Source of the DNA: Gammaproteobacteria bacterium
GTDB taxonomy: Bacteria; Pseudomonadota; Gammaproteobacteria; Ga0077536
Direction: 5' to 3'
Length of the DNA: 64,000 nt
Assembly: GCA_024234975.1 (NCBI GenBank)
Contig: JACKNH010000008.1
Coordinates: forward strand, 141,303 to 205,302
Part shown: in pieces, positions 24,944 to 33,958 of the stretch
Position numbering within the stretch: the first letter of the stretch is position 1
Layout: each line of letters opens with the position of its first letter
Made by a program: the position numbers and the translations under genes
Notes under the pieces: model-generated
Databases searched by the model: none
What the model was told of the DNA's origin: nothing
The model's input: the letters and a program-made list of their open reading frames with translations, nothing else

Positions 24944-25363
24944 TGTGCAACTTCGGATTTAGGAGCCTGACGTTGGCGGGTGCCAGCGCCGACCCGGGGT
25001 TATTGATGTTCGTCCATGCAGACTTTCCGTGGCGTCGCCGGCGCATGGGCACGCCAGCGTCGACAGTCCACCCGGGTATGGGTGGCGGTTGGGGATGTCC
25101 AGCTGTTGCCTTTATCGCCCCGATGATTGGCGGGACGGCGGCAACGCGACATCGATAATCCGGCACGACTCCTGTCGTGTTCCGGCACCACAAAACCACG
25201 GATTCGGGCAGGTTCCGATCTTGGTCGGAGGCTGTCAAGCGCGTGCCGCGGATGAAGGATATCACCTCCGCGGATGCCGCTTTTCTGCATCGCAATGGTG
25301 CGGTTTTTCGCCGTGCGGCACGGCATACCGCGTCCAGCGCCGCAGTCAATTTTGCAACGGAAA
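24944..25363. other. Intergenic stretch, 420 bases, between repressor and TonB receptor
   Basis: No gene recognised. It must contain the divergent promoter of the BlaI/M56 operon. ccggcacgac and gtcgtgttccgg around 25161-25183 form an imperfect hairpin. Short open frames through it have no recognisable protein content. Confidence 0.35.
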
Positions 25364-25392
25364 TTGACATCGATTTCTGCATGGCGTAGTTT
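25364..25392 (+). promoter_or_regulatory. Sigma70-type promoter of the TonB receptor gene
   Basis: ttgaca (25364-25369) is a perfect -35 hexamer and, after exactly 17 bases, tagttt (25387-25392) is a passable -10. Transcription would start near 25399, leaving a leader of about 160 bases before the GTG at 25561. Confidence 0.6.
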
Positions 25393-25401
25393 CGCGCACT
25401 T

Positions 25402-25421
25402 CATGCGACGGTTGTCGCATG
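25402..25421 (+). promoter_or_regulatory. Eight-base-pair hairpin at the start of the TonB receptor leader
   Basis: catgcgac-ggtt-gtcgcatg is a perfect inverted repeat with a tetraloop, three bases after the predicted transcription start. It could stabilise the mRNA 5' end or be an operator. No T-run follows, so it is not an intrinsic terminator. Confidence 0.45.
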
Positions 25422-25560
25422 GTGGGGGGACGGGGAAATCCATCCAGACCATGACTATCGGCCGGGCCGACCGCCTGGCTTGCATGCTGCGTTGCGTCCG
25501 CCGTCGGCCGCCAGGCACATGAAAACACGCCACCAATCAAAGAATCAAGGGGAAACAACA

Positions 25561-28500
25561 GTGAAACCTAAAGCACTCAAGGACAGCCGCGCCGGCTTCA
25601 AGTTGACGCTACTTGGGTCCGCCATCGCAACGACGCTCGGTAGCGGCTGGACCGGCATCGCAGTTGCCGCGGATGCAGCAGCATCCGATCAGATCGTCGT
25701 CACCGGCTCACGTATCGTCCGCCGCGACTTCGAGGCCAACAGCCCGATCATGACGATTGACGAGGAATTGTTCGAAGATACCAGCACCATCGGTGTTGAA
25801 ACCGTTCTGAACCAGTTGCCGCAGTTCGTCCCGGCCGTCACGCAGTTCGACACCGCCGAAGTCCAGGGCACCGCAACAACCACGCCGGGCGCCTCAACCA
25901 TCAGCCTGCGTGGCCTCGGTGAAAACCGTAACCTGGTCCTGATCAATGGCCGCCGCGCGATGCCGATCAATGCCTCCGGCGCCACCGACGTCAATATGAT
26001 CCCCTCGTCCGCCATCCAGCGTGTCGAGACCATCACCGGTGGTGCTTCGTCGACCTATGGTGCGGACGCCATGGCCGGTGTCGTCAACTTCATCCTGAAA
26101 GACGACTACGAAGGCCTGGAACTGAGTGCGCAGTACGGCATCACCCAGCGCGGCGACGACACCAACCTGCGCGTCAACGGTCTGTGGGGCGCGAATTTCG
26201 GTGACGGCGACGGCAATGTGATGGTTGGCTTTGAATACACCCGTCGTGGTGAAGTCATGCGCGCCGACCGCGACTTCTACACCGAAGGCTGGGCCGACCC
26301 GACCACCGCTGGTACCGCCACCCGACTCAGCGAATTCCAGTATGCACCGTCGACCGCCATCGGCGGTTTCCCGTCCCAGGCCGCCGTCGATCTCGTATTC
26401 GCGGATCGGCCGACCGGCACCACGGTCGGTCGTACCGGTACGTTCCATATCAATACCGACGGGACGTTGTACAAGCCGACGGCCGATGGTTCCTACCGTT
26501 ACAACGGCGCCTTCACCGACCAGTATGGTGCATTCCGCAAGTATCGCGATGACGGCACCCTGGCGGAAAACCAGACGGACCAATTGATCTCGATTCCGTT
26601 GGAGCGCTTCTCGTTCTTCACCAGCGCTACCGGCAATCTGACCGATACCACCAAGGCCTTCTTCCAGGGCACGATGGCACAGAACTCCAATCGCACGGTG
26701 CTGTTCTACTCACCGGCGGTCGGTCCGTGGGGCGCAGCGATTCCGCACGGCACCAACACCTACCTCGATTCGCTGGTTGATCCGAACGCTGCCGACCCGG
26801 CGACGACGGCCACCGCGCCGGCGTTTCTGTCCGGCGGCTTGTATGGCCTGAATTGCGCACCGGTCGGCGGTTGTACCGACTCGGAAGTGTTCCCGGTACC
26901 GGCCGAACTTGCCACGCTGCTGGACAGTCGCGCCAACCCCAATCTGCCATGGCGCGGCGGCGACGTGTTCACCTGGGCGGGCGCCCGTCGCAGTGAGAAC
27001 ACCGTCACCTCGTACCAGATGGTCGGCGGCTTCCAGGGTGAACTGCCAATCCAGGATTGGACCTGGGATGCATCCGTTTCCTATGGCCGCACGTCCGTGT
27101 CCACCAAGTTGCTGGGCTTTGGTTCGGTGGAGCGCTACCGCGCCATCATCACCGCGCCGAACTACGGCCGTAACTTCTTCTTCACCGGTAACGAGTTCGG
27201 TGGCGGCTTCGGTGGCGGCCTGGGCCGTTGTACCACCGGCTTGTCGTTCTTCGACACCACTGACCCGAGCGAAGATTGCGTCAGTGCCGTACAGGCCGAC
27301 CTGCAGAACCAGTCGGATATGCAACAAGTCGTGGTCGAAGCCAACGTGCAAGGTCTGGTGGCCGAACTGCCAGCGGGTGAGATGCGCTACGCCGCGGGCG
27401 TGTCCTATCGCCGCAACAAGTTCGATTACCTCACCGACATTCTGGTCAGCCAGGATTCGTTCCTCGATTCCGGCGTCGGCCTGTTTCCCGCCAGCAACTC
27501 CAACGGCAAAACCAGCGCGCACGAGATCTACGGCGAATTGCTGGTGCCGCTGCTGGCGGACCTGCCGATGGTCGAAAGCCTTGAACTGGAAGCCGGTTAT
27601 CGCTACAGCGATAACAACCCCAGCCCGAACGTCGACACCTACAAGGCACTGTTGACCTGGACCATCAACGACAGGATTCGTCTGCGTGGTGGTCACCAGG
27701 TGGCCAACCGGGCGCCGAACATCGGCGAACTGTTCCTGTCGCGCACGCAGACCCTGGAAGTCAGCTTCGATGGTGACTACTGCTCGACGCGCAACCCGCG
27801 CAACCCCTTCAGCGCCAACCCGGCCGTCAACACCAATGCGGCCCAGGTCGAAGCGATCTGTCGTTCATTGATGGGTGTCAGCGGTGCCGATACCTTCTAC
27901 GGCAGCGCGGCCAACCAGCCCAATGGCAGCACGGTATTCGGCTTCCAGAATCTGGTCGGTAACCCGAACCTGAAGAACGAATCGGCCAAGACCTATACCC
28001 TCGGTGCGGTCATCAACCCTATCGACTCGCTGAGCCTGACCATCGACTGGTACCAGATCACCATCAGTGATTTGATCTCGGCGCAGACGGCTTCATCGGT
28101 TTACCGACTCTGTATGGATCCGGCAACCAACCCGACTCTGGACCCGGCGTTCGCCGCGTGTCAGCAGATCGGTCGTAACCCGGCTTCGGGTAATGCGGCG
28201 CCGGTCGACGTGACCTACTCGAACGAAGCATGGATGCAGACCTCGGGTATCGATATCCAGGCCAACTACAACTTCGACGTTTGGAACGGCAGCATGAACT
28301 TCAATGTTCAGGCCAGCTGGCTGGATTCGTTCAAGACCCGGGTCAACGACGATGCCGTCAAGCGTGAGTGGGTTGGTTCGGCCGGCCCGAATGATGTCAC
28401 CGGCGTCAACGGTGGTGCATTCGACTTCCGTACCTTCTCGCAGATCACGTATTCGGACAACGGCGGTTGGAACGTCACCTTGCGTCATCGTTACCTGCCT

Positions 28501-28773
28501 GAACTGGAATCGGCCAGCGCTGTTGCCGGCACCACGTTCATTCAGCCGGCCAACGATTACCACATGTTCGACCTGTCCGGCGGCTGGCGCTTCGGTGATG
28601 ATCCGAACTACCTGATCCGTTTCGGTATCAACAACCTGTTCGACACCAAGCCGAACACCACGGGCCGCAATACGGACCCGGCGGATCCGGCGACAGGTGC
28701 GGGCACCACCAATTCACGTTTCTACGATGTTCTGGGCCGTCGCTTCTACGTAGGCTTCACCGCCGAGTTCTAA
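25561..28773 (+). CDS. TonB-dependent outer-membrane receptor
   Basis: 1070 residues from GTG 25561, chosen because AAGGGGAAACAACA precedes it; ATG 25519 would add 14 residues. The signal region (FKLTLLGSAIATTLGSGW) precedes a TonB-box-like DQIVVTGSRIVRRD. The plug domain shows SLRGLGENRNLVLINGRRAM and TGGASSTYGADAMAGVVNF. The barrel fills the rest and ends GRRFYVGFTAEF with terminal Phe. NPNLKNESAKTYTLGAVINP is the conserved late-barrel block. It imports a large or scarce ligand with TonB/ExbBD energy. This oligomer-uptake-like subtype is common in environmental gammaproteobacteria, but no degradative or uptake partner lies next to it, so the ligand is unknown. Confidence 0.95.
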   Translation: MKPKALKDSRAGFKLTLLGSAIATTLGSGWTGIAVAADAAASDQIVVTGSRIVRRDFEANSPIMTIDEELFEDTSTIGVETVLNQLPQFVPAVTQFDTAEVQGTATTTPGASTISLRGLGENRNLVLINGRRAMPINASGATDVNMIPSSAIQRVETITGGASSTYGADAMAGVVNFILKDDYEGLELSAQYGITQRGDDTNLRVNGLWGANFGDGDGNVMVGFEYTRRGEVMRADRDFYTEGWADPTTAGTATRLSEFQYAPSTAIGGFPSQAAVDLVFADRPTGTTVGRTGTFHINTDGTLYKPTADGSYRYNGAFTDQYGAFRKYRDDGTLAENQTDQLISIPLERFSFFTSATGNLTDTTKAFFQGTMAQNSNRTVLFYSPAVGPWGAAIPHGTNTYLDSLVDPNAADPATTATAPAFLSGGLYGLNCAPVGGCTDSEVFPVPAELATLLDSRANPNLPWRGGDVFTWAGARRSENTVTSYQMVGGFQGELPIQDWTWDASVSYGRTSVSTKLLGFGSVERYRAIITAPNYGRNFFFTGNEFGGGFGGGLGRCTTGLSFFDTTDPSEDCVSAVQADLQNQSDMQQVVVEANVQGLVAELPAGEMRYAAGVSYRRNKFDYLTDILVSQDSFLDSGVGLFPASNSNGKTSAHEIYGELLVPLLADLPMVESLELEAGYRYSDNNPSPNVDTYKALLTWTINDRIRLRGGHQVANRAPNIGELFLSRTQTLEVSFDGDYCSTRNPRNPFSANPAVNTNAAQVEAICRSLMGVSGADTFYGSAANQPNGSTVFGFQNLVGNPNLKNESAKTYTLGAVINPIDSLSLTIDWYQITISDLISAQTASSVYRLCMDPATNPTLDPAFAACQQIGRNPASGNAAPVDVTYSNEAWMQTSGIDIQANYNFDVWNGSMNFNVQASWLDSFKTRVNDDAVKREWVGSAGPNDVTGVNGGAFDFRTFSQITYSDNGGWNVTLRHRYLPELESASAVAGTTFIQPANDYHMFDLSGGWRFGDDPNYLIRFGINNLFDTKPNTTGRNTDPADPATGAGTTNSRFYDVLGRRFYVGFTAEF

Positions 28774-28791
28774 GCAAGTCCTCCGGCCATT

Positions 28792-28830
28792 CCCGGTACA
28801 GCGCAAGCGCAATGCTTGCGTTGTACCGGG
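28792..28830 (+). terminator. Long hairpin after the TonB receptor gene
   Basis: cccggtacagcgcaagc (28792-28808) and gcttgcgttgtaccggg (28814-28830) pair over 17 positions with one G-U, around a five-base loop, 18 bases after the receptor stop. The stem is strong enough for termination or 3'-end protection; the T-run after it is weak (gtacttt). Confidence 0.65.
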
Positions 28831-29041
28831 GTACTTTCCGAGCCGGTCGTTCATTCCAACTCCATACCCTGCCCACGGGATGCAGCGATGTTGCAGCCCA
28901 CGGCCCACACTTGCCGTTTCAAGTCCTTGCGCGCCGCTTGTAGAATCGATGGCTGCACATGATTTGCCGGCACCGCTATTGCGGTCGATTGCCTTGCCGG
29001 CGAACGAAACTTGGATGGCCAGCGCGGGAAACCATGTTGTG

Positions 29042-29491
29042 ATGAACGATGAAGCAGGTCCGGCGGATCTCGCGGCCATTGAACGACTGAACGCCGACTT
29101 CCGCTATTACCTCGACTGCGGCGACGCGGATGCATTCAGCGCCTTGTTCACCGAGGATGCGTATTACAGCAATGGCGCGCGCGAAGCACGTGGGCGCGAG
29201 GCGATTGCGGCATTCATCATTGCGCGTTCTGCTGCCGGCCCGCGGACGACCCGCCACCTGTACAGTGGTCTGCGCGTGGATTTCCAATCACAGGATTGCG
29301 CCGGCGCCACCAGCGTCTGGCTGAGTTTTGCGTTCAACGGCGAACCCCCGGCGCTGATGGCGGAACCGTTTCTGGTGGCAGATATGGAGGATGTCTACCG
29401 GCGCGTGGCTGGGCAATGGTTGATTGCCGAACGCAGAATCACGCCCGTCTTCCGCAACCCGCGTGTCCCGCCACCGGGTGGAACGCCTTGA
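29042..29491 (+). CDS. SnoaL-like (NTF2-fold) protein
   Basis: 149 residues from ATG 29042. The frame opens at 28880 and an ATG at 29015 is another possible start; none has a strong ribosome site. DLAAIERLNADFRYYLDCGD then AFSALFTEDAYYSNG and REAIAAFIIARSAAGPRTTR, with a buried RHLYSGLRV, match the SnoaL-like family (small cone-shaped alpha+beta fold used by isomerases, cyclases and dioxygenase beta subunits). The last strand is AGQWLIAERRITPVF. The reaction cannot be named. No metabolic partner lies adjacent. Confidence 0.75.
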   Translation: MNDEAGPADLAAIERLNADFRYYLDCGDADAFSALFTEDAYYSNGAREARGREAIAAFIIARSAAGPRTTRHLYSGLRVDFQSQDCAGATSVWLSFAFNGEPPALMAEPFLVADMEDVYRRVAGQWLIAERRITPVFRNPRVPPPGGTP

Positions 29492-29567
29492 TGGACGCCA
29501 GTGTTCGCAACCACGTATCTGGTTCGGGGGCTTTAATGCTGAAAGCACCAGTGGCCCGGCGACTCGT

Positions 29568-31829
29568 TCAATGCGGCTGCTGGAGTCGGTTCGAATCCTT
29601 TTCCATCGCCAGCGCGACCAGCCGCCGGATCGCGCGTGAGCGGCTGATGCCGCTGTGGTTGGCGAGGCCGCTGACCACCAGCAACGCACCAGCATCAAGC
29701 TGTACGACCACGGGACGAAACGAGCTGGTCAGCATGTTGGCGCCGCCGTGGCCGCTGCGCCTGCTAAACGTTTCGTGCGTGAGGTCGCCGGAATCCATCC
29801 GCAACTTGCTGTCGTGAACCAGCGTATTGATAAGTGCGTTTCGCGATTGACCCAGCGCCGCGCAGTGTTCATCGACGAATCGCAACTGGTCGCTGGTGAA
29901 ATTGACCAGCACATTCGGATCGTCGGGATCGCGTTGCGCAGCTGCTTGTTCCGAACGCGCCTGCGACGGATTTTCGCGTCGGTGCCGGCGGGATAAAGTC
30001 GGCGCAACCCAGCGCAGGTAGACAGCACCGCCGTAAGCCAGCACTCCGGTCAGTGCAAGTTGCACCAGACCCCAACGCAGGAACAGTGTGAGCTCCGGTA
30101 GTTGCGTCGTGCGATCGGGACCGAGCAGAAATCCGACGGCGGAAAATTCCTCGCCGTACTTGTAAACCGTGTCGGCGAGGCCGGAGGTCAGCAATACCCA
30201 TCCCAACGGGACTGTCACGATAGCGACGGCGATAAGGACGGCGAGGTACACAATACGCCCTTTGGCAAGTGTCCATGCCATCGCAACCGCGCTTGAGCCG
30301 ATGCCGACCCCCAGTACGTACAATGGCAGCCAACCGCCCACACCCAGTGCGCCATCGGTTTCGAGTAATTCCGTCAGATTGTCAGTGGCGGCACCGTCGA
30401 TGGTGATCAGCTTGGCCAGCGCGAGCATCAGCAAGGCCGCCAGCAGCAGGCCAGTCAGCCAGAACCGGGCGTTCGGTCCCCGCCCGCTGCGCATTACCCG
30501 GAACGATACCGCGTATGCCAGCACCTGCGGCACGAGCAGCGGCATGACCAGCGCACTGAAGCGCAACCAGGGTTCAATGAAGGCGACAACCGGATGCAGC
30601 AGATCAGGCCCGATCGCGCCGATCAGACGGGCGCCGGCGCCATGCTCCTGGGTGACCCGGCGCAGGAATTCAGTGGTGCCGATGATATCGTGCATGCTTT
30701 CGTCGGTGACGGCGATATCCAGCAGCACGTAAGTGATCACCGATGTGCCAAGCATGTAGAACGGCAACACCAGAAATGCCGGCGCGGTCCGCGCCAGCCA
30801 TCGACCTGCCAACGCCGGCCCAATGCCCATCGAAGCCAGCGCCAGCGCGAATACCGCATAATCGACCATGCCGCCACCGGCGAACATTTCCAGCGCGTTG
30901 TAGGGCACGCCGGGCAGGTGTGGAATCGCGGCCAGTGCGAGCACTACGACAGCGCAGCCCGCGCCGAGCATGAGCAGCGCGGCACGATGGTCACGACGGG
31001 CAGTACGGGTTGTCGCAGACGCGGGCTTGGTGCCGCTGTTGCGAGGCGACCCGTTGCGCAACGGCAACCGCGCGATTATCAGGGCAATGATGCCGGCCGC
31101 CAGCACGTTGGTAAGTCCGGCAAATTTTCCTGGCATCCATAGCTGGAGCAGTTCGATGGTCAACGCCAGCGGCACCAGTACCAGCGCGATGGACCCGCGC
31201 CAGCCGACAGCGCGCAGCATCCACGCGGCAGCAGTCAACAGACCCACCTTGGCCAGCAGAGTGAAGACATTGATGATCATCGAACCGGTAAGTAGCCCGG
31301 CGAATGGCAGCCAGTGGAAATCGCCGGCGTCGGCCGAAAACCGCCACGGACTCAGGCTGACCAGCAGGTAAATACCCAGCAGGCCGAAGGCTGCGGCGTG
31401 CATGTGCAGACGCCGATGCGCGGGCGTCGCTGGTACGGCCAGACGCTGACGCCAACGGTCAACATCAAAAAACAGTCCATACGAGATGCCAAGCGCCATG
31501 CCCGCCAGGTTCCATACGACATCCACCAATGCCGGCGTGCGCGAGGGGAGGTACACCTGCAATAACTGGCAAAGCAGCGCGAGCAGCAATCCACCGGCGA
31601 CCAGCGTCAACATCCGTGGCGCCTTGTGGCCGAATGCCAGAACGCCGGTCACACCGTAGGGTAAGAACAGGATGATGTTGCCGATCAGATCAGTGGGCCG
31701 GCCCATGCTGGCCAGTGAGGACTCGAAGCGGCGCCCCAATGTGGCCATGAAATCGACCGCGACGAAATCAAACGGGAACAGCGAACCGTATACGATCAGC
31801 GCGCAGACTACGAAGAACAATGAACGCAT
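29568..31829 (-). CDS. VanZ-family multi-helix membrane protein with C-terminal RHH-like segments
   Basis: 753 residues from ATG 31829 (an ATG at 31865 would add 12 residues). The first 120 residues are a VanZ domain: YGSLFPFDFVAVDF, then NIILFLPYGVTGVLAFG and LVDVVWNLAGMALG. About a dozen more helices follow to residue 610. The cytoplasmic tail has two segments that look like ribbon-helix-helix DNA-binding motifs: about 641-674 (VNFTSDQLRFVDEHCAALG then QSRNALINTLV) and about 706-746 (VVVQLDAGALLVVSGLA then GISRSRAIRRLVALAMEK). VanZ proteins occur in exopolysaccharide loci and in teicoplanin resistance. The gene is divergent from a polymerase-like gene. A DNA-binding role for the tail is inference. 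Confidence 0.8.
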   Translation of the reverse strand: MRSLFFVVCALIVYGSLFPFDFVAVDFMATLGRRFESSLASMGRPTDLIGNIILFLPYGVTGVLAFGHKAPRMLTLVAGGLLLALLCQLLQVYLPSRTPALVDVVWNLAGMALGISYGLFFDVDRWRQRLAVPATPAHRRLHMHAAAFGLLGIYLLVSLSPWRFSADAGDFHWLPFAGLLTGSMIINVFTLLAKVGLLTAAAWMLRAVGWRGSIALVLVPLALTIELLQLWMPGKFAGLTNVLAAGIIALIIARLPLRNGSPRNSGTKPASATTRTARRDHRAALLMLGAGCAVVVLALAAIPHLPGVPYNALEMFAGGGMVDYAVFALALASMGIGPALAGRWLARTAPAFLVLPFYMLGTSVITYVLLDIAVTDESMHDIIGTTEFLRRVTQEHGAGARLIGAIGPDLLHPVVAFIEPWLRFSALVMPLLVPQVLAYAVSFRVMRSGRGPNARFWLTGLLLAALLMLALAKLITIDGAATDNLTELLETDGALGVGGWLPLYVLGVGIGSSAVAMAWTLAKGRIVYLAVLIAVAIVTVPLGWVLLTSGLADTVYKYGEEFSAVGFLLGPDRTTQLPELTLFLRWGLVQLALTGVLAYGGAVYLRWVAPTLSRRHRRENPSQARSEQAAAQRDPDDPNVLVNFTSDQLRFVDEHCAALGQSRNALINTLVHDSKLRMDSGDLTHETFSRRSGHGGANMLTSSFRPVVVQLDAGALLVVSGLANHSGISRSRAIRRLVALAMEKDSNRLQQPH

Positions 31830-32050
31830 CGGCAAGAATTCCGGCGCTGACGGCTGTGAAATCATCCGGTGGCGCTGAGAGCAAGGTTGCGCCGCATATT
31901 ACGCAGTCTCCCCGGTCAATGGAACGATGGCAGTCTCAGCCCATGCCATTCAATGCACCTGACCTTGCCAGGTGGGCGAAGCGCTTCCAGTTGCGGCATG
32001 CGCTGGCTACCATGCTCGTCCTCATGTCCGGACAGGAACGGTAGACACTC

Positions 32051-33958
32051 ATGACCACACCGGTCACAGGCGTTGCGAATGCACTTGCAGCGAACGGCGT
32101 CGGTCAACGTCTGCTGGCGTTGCTTCCGCTTGGCGCACTCCTGTGGATGGTTGTCGCATTCCCGGTGGCGCGCGGTTGGCTGGTGACAGGTTACCTTGCG
32201 TATGCACTGCTGCTGTGGCGGCGGCCGACCAGTTGGCTGTTCGTCCTGCCGGCGGCGCTACCGGTGCTGAACCTCGAGGCCTGGTCGGGGCGTCAGTATT
32301 TCAATGCCTTCGACGGTTTGATCCTGGTGACGCTGACGGTGTTGTTGTGGCGTCGCCCGGCTGTCATGCCGTCGTTGCCGCGGACCGCGCAGCGCATGCT
32401 CGTGTTCTATTGCGCTGCCTACGCAGTCAGTCTGCTGGTGGGATTGTTTCCGCTGTCGCCGCTGGATCCCGATGCATTTGCCAATATCTTCAGCCACTAC
32501 AACGCCCTGCGCCTGGCAAAAGCGTTCGTACTGGCGCTGGCGCTGTTGCCGTGGCTGGACGACGCGCTGACAAACGCAAGAGATGCATCCGGTACGTTGG
32601 CCTGGGGCATGACTGTCGGCCTGCTGCTGCTGTGCCTGGTGATTGTCATGGAACGCTACCTGTTTCCCGGTTTGTTCGATCTTACGAATGGTCATCGTGT
32701 GCTGGGCACATTTGCCAGCATGAGCACTGGTGGCGCTGCACTCGATGCGAGCCTGGTCACCGCAATCCCGTTCCTCGTCGCCGCGCTGCTACGGCGGCCG
32801 GGACCATTGAAGCTGCTCCTGTTTGTCATCGTGTTTGCCCTGGCGGGTTATGCAGTGCTTGTGACTGCTTCCCGCGCGCCGCTGGTGGCGCTGCTGATTG
32901 AGGGCCTGGTGCTGGCCGTGTTCGTCATATCCGGAAGGCAGGGAAGCAGCCGATGGTGGGTACGCGCGCTGGTGGTGGCCATCGGCGGCATCCTGGTCTG
33001 TGGCGCAATTGCCTTGCCGTTCATGGTGCGCAGCCTCACCAGCGAAAGGTTCCGCACGATCGTCGCTGATAGTGGCGTCCGGCTCGACCATTGGGCGGAT
33101 TCCGTCAGTATGCTGGAGCGAACGCCGCTGCATTTATTGTTCGGTATGGGGATCGGCAGCTTTCCGGAACGCTACCTCTGGCACCACCTGGGCAAAGACC
33201 AGCCCTCGACGTATCGAATCGCGAGTGAACAGGACGAGTGGTTCCTGCGCATGGGCAGTGGCAGTGGTATGCGTCTGACGCAGAAGGCCGTGATCGAGCC
33301 TGCAACTGAATACACATTGAAATTACGCGCGCGTGGCGCAGTGGCAGTCAGCCGGATCGCGATCTGCGAGTTATGGCTGACCAATTCGCGCTATTGCCAT
33401 TTCATCCGAATCGGTGACCGCGGTACCGGTGAACCCGCAACCCAGTGGCGCGAATTGCAGTTCACATTCAACTCGAAGGAGATTGGGCAGCCGATTGGCA
33501 ACCTGTCGCGGCTGCTGCGGCGGGGAACTGCGTTGTCGTTGATCGGACCGGAGGCCGGCAATGACGCGCTGGATATCGATGATGTCCGCTTGTACGACGT
33601 GGCCGGAACCAATCTGCTGAACAACGGCGATTTCGCCGCCGGTCTCGACAATTGGCTGTATTCCAGCGATGACCATCTCGCGCTCCACGCCAAGAACCTG
33701 TTCGTGCATACCTTGCTGGAACAGGGTGTGTCAGGCTTGCTGGGCTTGTTTGCGCTGGTGGCGATCGCCGTCGCGACAATGGTCCGTGGCGCCGCCGCGG
33801 GTGATGGATTTCAGCCCGTATTGCTGGCCGCCATGGCGGGTCTCTTCACGATCGGGTTGATCGACAGTCTGGTGGATCAACCGCGGATTGGCTGGTTGCT
33901 GTACCTGCTGTTGTTCACCGCCTTGAACGGCGCCAATGCCAGGCGTTCAGCTCGCTAG
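32051..33958 (+). CDS. O-antigen ligase / Wzy-type membrane protein with inserted carbohydrate-binding-like domain
   Basis: 635 residues. About ten helices fill residues 20-340, with PLSPLDPDAFANIFSHYNAL in a periplasmic loop and LVTASRAPLVALLIEGLVLA in the core; LLFGMGIGSFPERYLW is the usual conserved end of the large loop of O-antigen ligase-like proteins. Residues about 385-545 form an extra domain: EYTLKLRARGAVAVSRIAI, WRELQFTF and then NLLNNGDFAAGLDNWLYSSD, which resembles carbohydrate-binding-module jelly rolls. Helices resume with HAKNLFVHTLLEQGVSGLLG. The family polymerises or ligates undecaprenol-linked glycans at the outer face of the inner membrane. Its 3' end overlaps the convergent acetoacetyl-CoA synthetase gene by 12 bases. 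Confidence 0.85.
   Translation: MTTPVTGVANALAANGVGQRLLALLPLGALLWMVVAFPVARGWLVTGYLAYALLLWRRPTSWLFVLPAALPVLNLEAWSGRQYFNAFDGLILVTLTVLLWRRPAVMPSLPRTAQRMLVFYCAAYAVSLLVGLFPLSPLDPDAFANIFSHYNALRLAKAFVLALALLPWLDDALTNARDASGTLAWGMTVGLLLLCLVIVMERYLFPGLFDLTNGHRVLGTFASMSTGGAALDASLVTAIPFLVAALLRRPGPLKLLLFVIVFALAGYAVLVTASRAPLVALLIEGLVLAVFVISGRQGSSRWWVRALVVAIGGILVCGAIALPFMVRSLTSERFRTIVADSGVRLDHWADSVSMLERTPLHLLFGMGIGSFPERYLWHHLGKDQPSTYRIASEQDEWFLRMGSGSGMRLTQKAVIEPATEYTLKLRARGAVAVSRIAICELWLTNSRYCHFIRIGDRGTGEPATQWRELQFTFNSKEIGQPIGNLSRLLRRGTALSLIGPEAGNDALDIDDVRLYDVAGTNLLNNGDFAAGLDNWLYSSDDHLALHAKNLFVHTLLEQGVSGLLGLFALVAIAVATMVRGAAAGDGFQPVLLAAMAGLFTIGLIDSLVDQPRIGWLLYLLLFTALNGANARRSAR

Noticed and set aside
25177..25389. 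70-codon plus-strand frame upstream of the TonB receptor
   Set aside because: It overlaps the predicted promoter, has no strong ribosome site and no recognisable protein features.
26710..27696. 328-codon minus-strand frame inside the TonB receptor gene
   Set aside because: Shadow of a 1070-residue receptor with plug and barrel motifs.
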